Positions 1 to 7,630 of a stretch of DNA of 10,013 nucleotides are shown here, piece after piece. The stretch lies in assembly GCA_018065745.1 (NCBI GenBank), contig JAGHSS010000109.1:1-10013 (forward strand). Direction: 5' to 3'. The DNA is from Candidatus Neoflavobacterium equi. Lineage in GTDB: Bacteria > Bacteroidota > Bacteroidia > Flavobacteriales > Flavobacteriaceae. Positions within the stretch are counted from its first letter, which is position 1, and the number at the start of each line of letters is the position of its first letter. A model generated the notes under the pieces. The model had not been told where the DNA came from. It saw only the letters and a list, made by a program, of their open reading frames with translations, and did not search any database. The translations under genes and the position numbers were made by a program.

Positions 1-3
1 ATA

Positions 4-2973
4 ATGCAGAATAAAGGACTCATTAAATTTTTTGCAATTCTATTTGCATTGGTAAGTATTTACCAGCTTTCATTCACATTTATTGCCAACAAAGTTGAAG
101 GAGATGCTAAAAAATTCGCCGCTGGTAACCCTAGCCAAGAATTGCATTACCTAGACTCCATTGGAAATGAGAATATTTTCTTAGGATTCACTTACAACGA
201 CGTGAAAGGTAAGAAAATTGCAAAAGGATTAGATTTAGAAGGTGGAATCAACGTTACATTACAGATTAACGAGAAAGACATCCTTAAAACATTATCTAAC
301 AATTCAACAAACGCTGTTTTCAACAAAGCTTTAGATCAAGCAACGATCAACAGAGCTGGAAACCAATCTTACTTAGATGCGTTTTATGATGCGTTTGCTA
401 AAGAATCAAATGGTTCTTTAAAATTAGCTTCTCCAGAAATTTTTGCTAACAGAAATTTGGCTGAAGTAACCTTTGAGATGAGTGATTCTCAAGTAAAAAC
501 TATTATTACTAAAAAAGTAGCTGAGGCTGTTGAAAGCGCATACCGCGTTTTGAGAGAGCGTATCGACAAATTTGGATTGACTTCTCCAAACATTCAAATG
601 TTAGGGAACTCAGGAAGAATTCTTGTAGAATTGCCAGGTGCTAAAGACATTGACCAAATCAAACAATTATTGCAGTCTTCTGCTCAATTGGAGTTTTGGG
701 AAACTTATAAAATTGATGAAGTAGGTAACTTCCTTCAAGCTGCTAATGAGCAGTTGAAAGTTACTGAAAAAACAGCTAAAGCTGATGTAGTTGCTGACAC
801 TGCTAACGCAGTTTCTAAAGTAGACCAATTGTTGAAAGGAGCTAACGCTAAAGATTCAACAGCGGTTAAAAAAGGGGAAAATCCATTAATGGAATTGTTC
901 CAAGGAATTGGTCAACAAGGATCTCCAATTTTAGCTTATGTTTCTACTAAAGACACAGCTAAAGTAAACGCTTTCTTAAATAGAGCTGACATTCGTGGGT
1001 TACTTTCAGGAGACCAACGTTTTGCACGTTTTACTTGGGGTAAAGAAAATGCTAAAGTTCCAGGAGTTTTGGAATTGTATGCTTTAAAAACTACACGTGA
1101 TGGAGTTCCACCACTAGGAGGTAATGTAATTACAGATGCTTCTGAATCTTTTGACCAAAGAGGTAACCCTTCTGTATCTATGCAAATGAATGCACAAGGA
1201 GCTAAAATCTGGGAAGAATTGACAGGTAAAGCATTTACTACTCAAGGAAATATTGCAATTGTTTTAGATAACATTGTATATTCTGCTCCTGGAGTATCAA
1301 CAGGTCCGATTGCAGGTGGTCGTTCTGAAATTTCTGGAAGTTTTGACATCCAAGAAGCGAAGATCATGGCTAACATCTTGAAATCAGGAAAATTGCCAGC
1401 TAAGGCAGATATTGTACAGTCAGAAATTGTAGGTCCATCATTGGGGCAACAAGCAATTGACAACGGAATTATTTCTGCAATCGCAGGTTTGATTTTAGTT
1501 GGAATTTGGATGGTTTTCTATTACGGAAAAGCAGGTTGGTATGCTAACGTGGCTTTGATTGTTAACTTATTGTTCTTGTTTGGAATTTTAGCAAGTTTAG
1601 GTGCAGTATTGACATTGCCAGGTATCGCAGGTATCGTTTTAACAATGGGTACTGCAGTAGATGCGAACATCATTATCTATGAAAGAGCAAAAGAAGAATT
1701 GCGTGATGGTAAGTCATTGAATGAAGCAGTAACTTCATCTTACTCTTGGCATGGTGCAATGCGTGCTATTGTTGATGCTAACGTTACACACGTTTTGACA
1801 GGAGTTATCTTGTATATTTTTGGAACAGGTCCAATCAAAGGATTTGCTACAACCTTATTAATTGGTATTTTCACGTCATTATTTACATCTATCTTTATTG
1901 CACGTCTATTCTTAGACCGTGATATCGCTAAAGGTAAAATTGTAAGTTTTGCAACAAATATTACTAAAAACTGGTTTACTAACTTCCATTATAATTTCTT
2001 GAAAGTGAAGAAATTTACTTACATTTTCTCATCATTAGTAGTTGTTGTATCTTGTATTTCTTTCTACGTTAATGGATTGGATGAAGGTGTTGACTTTGTT
2101 GGAGGTAGAACATTCCAAGTGAAATTTGAAAAAGCAGTAGAGCCAGGAGAAATTTCTGAGAAATTAGGAAATGTATTCGGTGTTAATGTGGAAGCAAAAC
2201 AATTTGGTACACCAGATCAGATGAGAATCATCACGAAATATAAAATTGACGATGAAAGTTCTCAAGTAGATAAAGAAGTTAATGAAATGTTGTATGCAGG
2301 GTTGAAAGACTACTATTCAGCAGACATGACTTATGAAAAATTCATGAAACCAGTAGACGGTTCACTTTTAGGAGTGGTACAAGCATCCAAAGTTTCTGCA
2401 ACTGTATCTAATGACATCAAAACAGATTCATTCTGGGCAGTTATCGGGTCAATGGCAGTAGTTTTCGTTTACTTGTTCATCTCTTTCAGAAAGTGGCAGT
2501 ATTCATTAGGAGCTATCGTTGCAGTATTACACGACGTTATTTTCGTTATGGGAGCTTACTCATTATTGTATAAATTCATGCCTTTCCACATGGAAATGGA
2601 TCAACACTTTATTGCAGCAATTTTAACTGTAATTGGGTACTCGATGAATGATACTGTAATTGTTTATGACCGTGTTCGTGAATTCTTGTTAGGTAAAACA
2701 AAAGGAGATTTCAACCATATTGTAAACGACTCTGTAAACACAACTTTATCAAGAACAATCAATACATCACTAACAATGATTTTGGTATTATTGATCATGT
2801 TCATCTTTGGTGGAGACTCAATCAGAGGGTTCATCTTCGCGATGTTAATCGGTATGATTGTTGGAACATATTCATCATTATTCTTGGCTACACCAATCTT
2901 GGTTGACACAATGCCTAAGAAAGACAAAGAAGAAATTGAAAGACTTCACGCTGAAGCTAACGCTCAGAACTAG
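4..2973 (+). CDS. secDF: SecDF, fused protein-export membrane protein (SecD + SecF)
   Basis: Auxiliary subunit of the Sec translocon in the inner membrane. It uses the proton gradient to help pull secreted proteins across after SecA-driven insertion. The 989 residues carry both halves in one chain. The SecD half has a first membrane helix at about 7-28, the D1 motif KGLDLEGGINVTL (74-86), a large periplasmic region with an Ala/Lys-rich insert near 250-295, and a helix bundle from about 487 that contains GTAVDANIIIYERAKEEL (549-566), where D553 is the likely proton-relay Asp. The SecF half starts near 665 with a membrane helix, then GVDFVGGRTFQVKF (695-708) and a second bundle with GYSMNDTVIVYDRVREF (878-894). 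Separate secD and secF genes are usual in proteobacteria; the fusion is common in Bacteroidetes and some Firmicutes. The first ATG fits the family N-terminus. Only 3 bases lie upstream, so promoter and operon partners are out of view. The gene is intact. Confidence 0.97.
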   Translation: MQNKGLIKFFAILFALVSIYQLSFTFIANKVEGDAKKFAAGNPSQELHYLDSIGNENIFLGFTYNDVKGKKIAKGLDLEGGINVTLQINEKDILKTLSNNSTNAVFNKALDQATINRAGNQSYLDAFYDAFAKESNGSLKLASPEIFANRNLAEVTFEMSDSQVKTIITKKVAEAVESAYRVLRERIDKFGLTSPNIQMLGNSGRILVELPGAKDIDQIKQLLQSSAQLEFWETYKIDEVGNFLQAANEQLKVTEKTAKADVVADTANAVSKVDQLLKGANAKDSTAVKKGENPLMELFQGIGQQGSPILAYVSTKDTAKVNAFLNRADIRGLLSGDQRFARFTWGKENAKVPGVLELYALKTTRDGVPPLGGNVITDASESFDQRGNPSVSMQMNAQGAKIWEELTGKAFTTQGNIAIVLDNIVYSAPGVSTGPIAGGRSEISGSFDIQEAKIMANILKSGKLPAKADIVQSEIVGPSLGQQAIDNGIISAIAGLILVGIWMVFYYGKAGWYANVALIVNLLFLFGILASLGAVLTLPGIAGIVLTMGTAVDANIIIYERAKEELRDGKSLNEAVTSSYSWHGAMRAIVDANVTHVLTGVILYIFGTGPIKGFATTLLIGIFTSLFTSIFIARLFLDRDIAKGKIVSFATNITKNWFTNFHYNFLKVKKFTYIFSSLVVVVSCISFYVNGLDEGVDFVGGRTFQVKFEKAVEPGEISEKLGNVFGVNVEAKQFGTPDQMRIITKYKIDDESSQVDKEVNEMLYAGLKDYYSADMTYEKFMKPVDGSLLGVVQASKVSATVSNDIKTDSFWAVIGSMAVVFVYLFISFRKWQYSLGAIVAVLHDVIFVMGAYSLLYKFMPFHMEMDQHFIAAILTVIGYSMNDTVIVYDRVREFLLGKTKGDFNHIVNDSVNTTLSRTINTSLTMILVLLIMFIFGGDSIRGFIFAMLIGMIVGTYSSLFLATPILVDTMPKKDKEEIERLHAEANAQN

Positions 2974-2991
2974 TCAGTAAATTATATAAAT

Positions 2992-3029
2992 AAAAAGAGC
3001 TGCATTCCTCAGAATGCAGCTCTTTTTTT
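2992..3029 (+). terminator. Intrinsic terminator of secDF, probably bidirectional
   Basis: A perfect 11-bp stem GAGCTGCATTC (2997-3007) / GAATGCAGCTC (3012-3022) has a 4-base loop CTCA and a run of seven T (3023-3029). Five A at 2992-2996 extend the stem and give a U-run on the opposite strand, so it could also stop leftward transcripts from rlmF. It begins 19 bases after the secDF stop codon. Confidence 0.93.
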
Positions 3030-3056
3030 ATGCTTTAATTTCTTGTTTCAAAATGT

Positions 3057-3164
3057 GGGCGTTCCCATTTCCTTTCGTTCCACTTCAGGAAATGCGGCGG
3101 GCTGTCCGCTGTATCTTTTCGTCGGCAAAGCCTCCCAAAAGGATGCCGCTTCCATCCCTAACGC
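3057..3164. repeat. Structured intergenic repeat element between convergent genes
   Basis: The block is more GC-rich than its surroundings and has no coding sense. It folds into a closed multi-branch form. The outer pairing is GCGTT (3059-3063) with AACGC (3160-3164). Arm 1 is CATTTCCT (3066-3073) with AGGAAATG (3087-3094). Arm 2 is GCGG (3097-3100) with CCGC (3106-3109). Arm 3 is ATCTTTT (3113-3119) with AAAAGGAT (3138-3144), including one G-U pair, topped by GGC/GCC (3124-3126/3130-3132). From memory, the landmarks GGGCGTT, GGGCT.TCCGCT.TATCTTTT, AAAAGGAT, CC.CTAACGC resemble an intergenic repeat found in many copies in Flavobacteria and other Bacteroidetes, with variable arms and fixed core words. 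The copy number in this genome cannot be seen from one window. Its function is unknown to me. Confidence 0.7.
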
Positions 3165-3183
3165 AGGGGTAATTTACCGGTTC

Positions 3184-4089
3184 TTAGAATTTCCACAATA
3201 AGATTCTACTCACCTTATTCCCTTGATTCATGTCAATTACTTTTGATTCTTTAACCTCTACTTTTTGAAGTAATTTCAACAAAGGTTTTACATTTTCTTT
3301 TTGTGATACCAAGGTTGAAAACCAAACGCTCTGACGTCTAAAGTGTTTACTTTCATAAATCATACTGGTGATAAATGCCTTCTCTCCACCGTCATACCAC
3401 AATTCGTTGTTTTGACCGCTAAAGTTCATCACTGGAGTTTCAGTGACCTCTTTACCAAGGTTCGTCAATTTTTGAACCGTCTTAGCCAACGCCTCTTCTT
3501 TAGATTTGAAGAAAGGAGGGTTGCAGATTACAAAGTCAAAATATTCGTTTTCTTGGATGATATTTTTAAAGATGAAACGTTTGTTTTCTTGAAAACGCAT
3601 CGTTACATTTTTGTTTAATATTTTGTTGCGTTCAATCAGTTTGTTTGCATTTTTAAACGCCTGTTTGTCGCATTCACTTCCCACAAAAGTCCAGTCATAT
3701 TCGCTCACACCAAGAATAGGGTAGATCAAGTTAGCACCAGTTCCAATGTCCAAAACCTTTACCTTAGTACCTGTTGGGATTTCACCGTTTTCAATCATCT
3801 CATCAGCAATGTGGTGGATGTAATCAGCGCGTGAAGGAATCGGCGGACAAAGATTGGTGTCTGCGATGTCCCAATACTCAATCTTGTAGTATGTTTTCAA
3901 CAACGCCTTGTTCAACGTTTTCACAGCTTTTGGATCAGCAAAGTCAATGCTTGTTCTTCCATAAGGTGTCTCAATCACATATTTTTCCAAAAAAGGTTCC
4001 TTCTTAGTCAACAATTCAAAGTCATAACCGTGAATGTGTAAGTTGCGCGGGTGTAGGTTTTTTATCTGTGGTTTTTTTTGTTCTTTCAT
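3184..4089 (-). CDS. rlmF: RlmF, 23S rRNA (adenine(1618)-N6)-methyltransferase
   Basis: SAM-dependent enzyme that places N6-methyladenine at the position equivalent to A1618 of E. coli 23S rRNA (formerly YbiN). The 301 residues follow the family from end to end. The family N-terminal pattern LHPRN...YDF is at 12-24, followed by SIDFADPKAVKTLNKALL (47-64) and YWDIADTNLCPPIPSRADYI (72-91). The SAM-binding motif I is VLDIGTGANLIYPILG (112-127), and the N6-adenine methyltransferase catalytic motif NPPF is at 190-193. The C-terminal part, with MNFSGQNNELWYDGGEKAFI (221-240), is also typical. The start chosen is the first ATG, which leaves a normal short lysine-rich lead before LHPRN. The gene faces away from thrS and converges on secDF, so it is probably transcribed alone. 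No missing residues or frameshift seen. Confidence 0.95.
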   Translation of the reverse strand: MKEQKKPQIKNLHPRNLHIHGYDFELLTKKEPFLEKYVIETPYGRTSIDFADPKAVKTLNKALLKTYYKIEYWDIADTNLCPPIPSRADYIHHIADEMIENGEIPTGTKVKVLDIGTGANLIYPILGVSEYDWTFVGSECDKQAFKNANKLIERNKILNKNVTMRFQENKRFIFKNIIQENEYFDFVICNPPFFKSKEEALAKTVQKLTNLGKEVTETPVMNFSGQNNELWYDGGEKAFITSMIYESKHFRRQSVWFSTLVSQKENVKPLLKLLQKVEVKESKVIDMNQGNKVSRILLWKF

Positions 4090-4097
4090 AAAGTGTA

Positions 4098-4130
4098 TTT
4101 GCTACAAAATTACGCATTTAATTATCTTTG
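4098..4130 (+). promoter_or_regulatory. Promoter-like site P1 upstream of thrS (Bacteroidetes type)
   Basis: TTTG (4098-4101), a 21-base spacer and TATCTTTG (4123-4130) match the Bacteroidetes pattern TTTG-N19-21-TAnnTTTG. Transcription would begin near 4136 and give thrS a leader of roughly 115 bases. Within that leader TTTTGGA (4137-4143) can pair with TCCAAAA (4153-4159), followed at 4161-4168 by CTCTTTTT. That is a weak AT-rich hairpin which might cause pausing or attenuation. The pattern match is clear; activity is inferred. Confidence 0.5.
4105..4112 (-). promoter_or_regulatory. Possible -7 box for rlmF
   Basis: Read on the - strand this is TAATTTTG, matching TAnnTTTG, and it lies 15 bases upstream of the rlmF ATG, so the leader would be about 10 bases. 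I see no good TTTG at the expected -33 spacing, so the call is weak. It lies between the two boxes of P1, so polymerase at one site would exclude the other. Confidence 0.35.
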
Positions 4131-4200
4131 TATGGATTTTGGACTATTTAAATCCAAAAACTCTTTTTATTGGGCTTTTGTCAAATAAGCAATCGTTAAG

Positions 4201-4232
4201 TTTGTCAGAGAGTTCATAAAGAATTATATTTG
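4201..4232 (+). promoter_or_regulatory. Promoter-like site P2, proximal to thrS (Bacteroidetes type)
   Basis: TTTG (4201-4204), a 20-base spacer and TATATTTG (4225-4232) match the Bacteroidetes consensus with ideal spacing. Transcription would start about 4237-4239, only some 13-15 bases before the thrS ATG. This is the best candidate for the main promoter of the thrS-infC-rpmI-rplT operon. No Shine-Dalgarno sequence precedes thrS; the region before the ATG is A/T-rich, as is usual in this phylum. Confidence 0.65.
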
Positions 4233-4251
4233 CACTTATTAATAACTATAT

Positions 4252-6192
4252 ATGATACAGATTACACTCCCGGATGGTTCGGTGAAGGAGTTTGCACCAG
4301 GTGTAACTCCAATGGACGTAGCTAAAAGCATTAGTGAAGGATTGGCTAGAAACGTTATTTCAGCTTCTTTTAACGGTACAACCATTGAAACGACCACCAA
4401 TTTGACCACAGATGGGGGACTTGTTTTATATACTTGGAACGACAAAGAGGGGAAAAAAGCTTTTTGGCATTCCACTTCCCACGTGATGGCTCAAGCCTTA
4501 CAAGAAATGTACCCAGGAATCAAATTGACGATAGGACCAGCAATTGACAATGGTTTCTATTACGATGTTGATTTTGGAGATAATAAAATTACAGAAGCAG
4601 AATTCAAAGCAATTGAAGATCGCGTTTTGGCTATTGCTAAAGAAAAACACGAATTCACGATGCGCTCAGCTACCAAAGCAGAAGCGTTGGCAATGTATAC
4701 TGACAATGAATACAAAACAGAATTGATTTCCAACCTTGAGGATGGAACAATCACGTTCTGTGACCACGCAACGTTCACAGATTTGTGTCGTGGTGGACAT
4801 ATTCCAAACACAGGAATCATCAAAGCAATGAAAATTCTTTCAGTTGCAGGTGCTTACTGGAGGGGAGATGAAAAAAACAAACAGTTAACTCGTGTGTATG
4901 GAATTTCATTCCCTAAACAAAAAGATTTAACAGAGTACTTAGAGTTGTTGGAAGAGGCAAAACGTCGTGACCACAGAAAACTAGGTAAAGAATTGGAGTT
5001 GTTCCATTTCTCACAACGTGTTGGTCAAGGGTTGCCATTATGGTTGCCAAAAGGAGCAGCGTTGCGTGACAGATTGGAGCAATTCTTGAAAAAAGCTCAG
5101 AAAAAAGGTGGGTATGAACAAGTGGTAACTCCACATATTGGGCAGAAAGAATTATATGTTACTTCTGGTCACTATGCAAAATATGGAGCAGACAGTTTCC
5201 AACCAATTCACACACCAGCAGAAGGAGAAGAGTTCTTGTTGAAACCAATGAACTGTCCACACCACTGTGAGATATACAATGCAAAACCATGGTCTTATAA
5301 AGACTTGCCAAAGCGTTATGCAGAATTTGGTACAGTATATAGATATGAGCAATCTGGAGAATTACACGGTTTAACACGTGTTAGAGGATTTACTCAAGAT
5401 GATGCACACATTTTCTGTACACCAGACCAATTGGACAATGAGTTCAAAAAAGTTATTGACTTGGTATTGTATGTATTTGGTTCCCTAGGGTTCTCAGATT
5501 TCTCAGCTCAAATCTCTTTAAGAGATCCAAACAAGCCAGAGAAATACATTGGTACAGATGAAAATTGGGAAAAAGCAGAATCTGCAATTATCAATGCGGC
5601 ACAAGAAAAGAACTTGAATACCGTTATTGAATATGGAGAAGCAGCATTCTACGGTCCTAAATTAGACTTCATGGTTAAGGATGCTTTGGGAAGAAGCTGG
5701 CAGTTAGGGACCATTCAAGTAGATTACAATTTACCTGAGCGTTTTGATTTAACATACAAAGGATCAGACAATGAGTTGCACAGACCAGTAATGATTCACC
5801 GTGCGCCATTTGGTTCTATGGAGCGTTTTATTGCAATCTTGTTAGAAAATACAGGAGGTAATTTCCCATTGTGGTTGATGCCAGAACAAGCTATTATATT
5901 GTCTTTAAGTGAGAAATATGAAAATTATGCTAAAAAAGTTTTGGAATTGCTAGAAAATGACGAAATTCGCGCAGTAATTGACGACAGAAGTGAAACGATT
6001 GGTAAAAAGATTCGTGAAGCTGAAATGAAAAAGTTCCCATTCATGTTGATTATTGGGGAAGAAGAAGAGAAAAACGGAACGGTTTCTGTGCGACGTCACG
6101 GAGATTCAGGGAAGTCAAACATAACAATGTCTATTCAAGAATTTGCTTCTATGGTTAACACAGAAGTCAAACAGACACTAAAAGAATTCTAA
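4252..6192 (+). CDS. thrS: Threonyl-tRNA synthetase
   Basis: Cytoplasmic class II synthetase that charges tRNA-Thr and removes mischarged serine. The 646 residues match the full bacterial length. Order of domains: TGS domain (about 1-61); editing domain with HSTSH (H73, H77) and CRGGH (C179, H183), the zinc-like editing-site residues; catalytic core with motif 1 around 267-297, zinc ligands C335, H386 and H516, motif 2 [20 protein letters not shown] (359-378, R364), and motif 3 [11 protein letters not shown] (516-526, R525); and an anticodon-binding domain from about 540 to the end. All active-site residues I can check are present. It is the first gene of the translation operon; infC follows within 25-51 bases depending on its true start. 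In E. coli ThrRS represses its own mRNA. The leader here after P2 is too short for that kind of operator; only a P1 transcript could hold one. Confidence 0.98.
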   Translation: MIQITLPDGSVKEFAPGVTPMDVAKSISEGLARNVISASFNGTTIETTTNLTTDGGLVLYTWNDKEGKKAFWHSTSHVMAQALQEMYPGIKLTIGPAIDNGFYYDVDFGDNKITEAEFKAIEDRVLAIAKEKHEFTMRSATKAEALAMYTDNEYKTELISNLEDGTITFCDHATFTDLCRGGHIPNTGIIKAMKILSVAGAYWRGDEKNKQLTRVYGISFPKQKDLTEYLELLEEAKRRDHRKLGKELELFHFSQRVGQGLPLWLPKGAALRDRLEQFLKKAQKKGGYEQVVTPHIGQKELYVTSGHYAKYGADSFQPIHTPAEGEEFLLKPMNCPHHCEIYNAKPWSYKDLPKRYAEFGTVYRYEQSGELHGLTRVRGFTQDDAHIFCTPDQLDNEFKKVIDLVLYVFGSLGFSDFSAQISLRDPNKPEKYIGTDENWEKAESAIINAAQEKNLNTVIEYGEAAFYGPKLDFMVKDALGRSWQLGTIQVDYNLPERFDLTYKGSDNELHRPVMIHRAPFGSMERFIAILLENTGGNFPLWLMPEQAIILSLSEKYENYAKKVLELLENDEIRAVIDDRSETIGKKIREAEMKKFPFMLIIGEEEEKNGTVSVRRHGDSGKSNITMSIQEFASMVNTEVKQTLKEF

Positions 6193-6216
6193 AAGTTTAA
6201 CTAAAAATTTAAGGCC

Positions 6217-6243
6217 ATAGCAATAAGAAACAACAGAGGCGGT
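6217..6243 (+). other. infC: In-frame non-AUG extension of infC (candidate AUA starts at 6217 and 6223)
   Basis: The infC frame is open upstream of the ATG at 6244 back to a TAA at 6202-6204. The codons from 6217 read ATA-GCA-ATA-AGA-AAC-AAC-AGA-GGC-GGT, that is (M)AIRNNRGG, or (M)RNNRGG from the second ATA at 6223. A basic lead of this kind before EKKE..HKIN matches my recollection of flavobacterial IF-3 N-termini. TAAGG at 6210-6214 lies 8 bases before the ATA at 6223, a suitable Shine-Dalgarno distance. The competing ATG at 6244 has AGAGG at 6235-6239, only 4 bases away. IF-3 genes are known for rare starts (AUU in E. coli), which let IF-3 control its own synthesis. Confidence 0.5.
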
Positions 6244-6774
6244 ATGAAACCTCGTGAGGAAAAGAAGGAATTGCACAAAATCAATCAAGCAATCCGAGTA
6301 CCAGAAGTTCGATTAGTAGGCGATAACATAGAGCCTGGGGTGTTCAAAACATCTCATGCATTGCAAATGGCTGAAGAACAACAATTGGATTTAGTGGAAA
6401 TTTCACCAAATGCAGTTCCACCTGTTTGTAAAATTATCGATTACGGAAAATTTCTATATGAACAAAAGAAGCGTGATAAAATGCTTAAGGCAAAATCAAC
6501 GCAGATCATTGTTAAGGAAATTCGTTTTGGTCCTCAAACAGATGAACACGATTACGAGTTCAAAAAGAAAAATGCTGAGAAATTCTTGAAAGAGGGTGCA
6601 AAACTTAAAGCTTTTGTATTCTTCAAAGGACGTTCTATCATTTATAAAGAACAAGGTCAAATCTTACTTTTACGTCTTGCTCAAGATTTAGAGGAATTTG
6701 GAAAAGTGGAAACAATGCCAATTTTGGAAGGAAAACGTATGACTATGTTTATCGCTCCTAAGAAAAAGAAATAA
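6244..6774 (+). CDS. infC: Translation initiation factor IF-3
   Basis: Binds the 30S subunit, prevents early joining of 50S and checks the start codon and initiator tRNA. From the ATG at 6244 the protein has 176 residues. The N-domain begins at about residue 11 with [16 protein letters not shown] and includes [20 protein letters not shown] (43-62) and the family signature [10 protein letters not shown] (65-74). A Lys-rich linker (75-90) joins it to the C-domain, which starts at [17 protein letters not shown] and holds [14 protein letters not shown] (126-139). The tail is APKKKK. The true start may lie at an upstream AUA (6217 or 6223), adding 9 or 7 residues; 6244 is used here because it is the first conventional codon. 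Second gene of the thrS operon. No promoter is visible in the short gap after thrS, so it depends on read-through. Confidence 0.96.
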   Translation: MKPREEKKELHKINQAIRVPEVRLVGDNIEPGVFKTSHALQMAEEQQLDLVEISPNAVPPVCKIIDYGKFLYEQKKRDKMLKAKSTQIIVKEIRFGPQTDEHDYEFKKKNAEKFLKEGAKLKAFVFFKGRSIIYKEQGQILLLRLAQDLEEFGKVETMPILEGKRMTMFIAPKKKK

Positions 6775-6827
6775 TTGCATTCGCAATAAAGATTATAAGT
6801 AAGATAAACTAAAAACCTAGGAACAAG

Positions 6828-7025
6828 ATGCCTAAAATGAAAACTAAATCTAGTGCTAAGAAACGCTTTCAAGTGACTGGCTCTGGAAAAATCAAAAGAA
6901 AACACGCTTTCAAAAGTCACATTTTGACTAAAAAATCTAAAAAGCGTAAATTAGCTTTAACTCACTCTACTTTGGTACACAAAGCAGACGTTAATAGCGT
7001 TAAACAACAATTGAGACTTATCTAA
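6828..7025 (+). CDS. rpmI: 50S ribosomal protein bL35
   Basis: Small, strongly basic ribosomal protein of 65 residues, the usual length. It has the bL35 opening [30 protein letters not shown], with the conserved K-T-K/S..KRF and GKIKR.HA.KSH pattern, and the C-terminal part KKRKL....LVHKADV. It lies 53 bases after infC; that gap holds a 5-bp hairpin ATTGC (6774-6778) / GCAAT (6783-6787) overlapping the end of infC but no T-run, so read-through is expected. AGGAACAAG just before the ATG is a weak Shine-Dalgarno-like stretch. The infC-rpmI-rplT order is among the most conserved gene orders in bacteria. Confidence 0.97.
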   Translation: MPKMKTKSSAKKRFQVTGSGKIKRKHAFKSHILTKKSKKRKLALTHSTLVHKADVNSVKQQLRLI

Positions 7026-7137
7026 TAAACTCAATCGTTTGTTCGGTTAACACATTACATAACCCTGGAGTGGGCCTTCCTTGTGAAGTATAAGTCTTTA
7101 CCTTGTAAAGCGCCTTACTACAAAAACATTTAAAATT
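7026..7137 (+). promoter_or_regulatory. Structured spacer before rplT, candidate bL20 autoregulatory leader
   Basis: This 112-base spacer between rpmI and rplT is long for an operon and can fold. GGTTA (7045-7049) pairs with TAACC (7060-7064). CTTC (7076-7079) pairs with GAAG (7085-7088). CTTTAC (7096-7101) pairs with GTAAAG (7105-7110), and that hairpin is extended by AAG (7092-7094) / CTT (7114-7116) and AGT (7087-7089) / ACT (7117-7119), with small internal loops. No TAnnTTTG promoter and no T-run is present. In E. coli and Firmicutes bL20 represses its own operon by binding an mRNA site that mimics its 23S rRNA site. A similar role here is inference from position and folding only. Confidence 0.4.
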
Positions 7138-7482
7138 ATGCCAAGATCAGTAAATGCCGTTGCTTCTAGAGCACGTAGAAAAAAAGTATTAAAGCTTGCC
7201 AAAGGATTCTTTGGAAGACGTAAAAACGTTTGGACAGTAGCTAAAAACGCAGTAGAAAAAGCATTATGTTATGCTTACCGCGATAGAAAACAAAAGAAAA
7301 GAAACTTCCGCGCTTTGTGGATCATGCGTATCAACGCTGGAGCACGTTTACACGGAATGAGCTATTCTCAATTCATGGGTAAAGTTAAAGCTAACAACAT
7401 CGAATTAAACCGTAAGGTTTTAGCTGATTTAGCGATGAACCACCCAGAAGCTTTCGCAGCTGTAGTAAATAAAGTTAAATAA
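7138..7482 (+). CDS. rplT: 50S ribosomal protein bL20
   Basis: Binds 23S rRNA directly and is needed early in assembly of the 50S subunit. The 114 residues match the family length. It opens with [20 protein letters not shown] and continues [20 protein letters not shown] (23-42), then [23 protein letters not shown] (45-67, the best-conserved stretch of the family), and ends with a helical domain containing [16 protein letters not shown]. Preceded by the A-rich CAAAAACATTTAAAATT and no Shine-Dalgarno sequence. Last gene of the thrS-infC-rpmI-rplT operon, closed by the terminator 34 bases downstream. In several bacteria this protein represses the operon's translation; the folded spacer upstream is the natural place for such control here. 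Confidence 0.98.
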   Translation: MPRSVNAVASRARRKKVLKLAKGFFGRRKNVWTVAKNAVEKALCYAYRDRKQKKRNFRALWIMRINAGARLHGMSYSQFMGKVKANNIELNRKVLADLAMNHPEAFAAVVNKVK

Positions 7483-7516
7483 TAAACGTTAAACAATATT
7501 TATCTTACTTATATCT

Positions 7517-7550
7517 AAACCCAGTCCTTATAAGACTGGGTTTTTCTTTT
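7517..7550 (+). terminator. Intrinsic terminator of the thrS-infC-rpmI-rplT operon
   Basis: A perfect 10-bp stem AAACCCAGTC (7517-7526) / GACTGGGTTT (7534-7543) has a 7-base loop CTTATAA and is followed by TTCTTTT and a further T-rich run. It lies 34 bases after the rplT stop codon and separates the operon from the E1 gene. Confidence 0.93.
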
Positions 7551-7582
7551 TGTATTTTTTTGTAATTTTTTCTGTCTTGTAG

Positions 7583-7611
7583 TTGTGATTAATAAAGAAT
7601 TGTTACTTTTA
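7583..7611 (+). promoter_or_regulatory. Possible promoter of the E1 gene
   Basis: TTG (7583-7585), an 18-base spacer and TACTTTTA (7604-7611) differ from the Bacteroidetes pattern by one base in the -7 box (final A for G) and by a slightly short spacer. Transcription would begin near 7616, about 15 bases before the ATG. A terminator lies just upstream, so some promoter must exist between 7551 and 7630; this is the best candidate I see. Confidence 0.35.
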
Positions 7612-7630
7612 TTGCGCAATTTTAACAAAC

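Noticed and set aside
2664..2927. Open frame of 87 codons on the - strand inside secDF
   Set aside because: It is opposite the conserved SecF membrane bundle; its composition is what the reverse complement of a membrane-protein gene gives.
3343..3618. Open frame of 91 codons on the + strand inside rlmF
   Set aside because: It lies wholly opposite a well-recognised gene and shows no family features.
4034..4219. A 61-codon + strand frame crossing the rlmF start and the thrS promoter region
   Set aside because: It overlaps the rlmF N-terminus and both promoter-like sites, and its Phe/Ile/Cys-rich translation resembles no family I know.
6774..6787. Hairpin ATTGC/GCAAT at the end of infC as a terminator
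   Set aside because: The stem is only 5 bp, no T-run follows, and stopping there would separate rpmI and rplT from any visible promoter.
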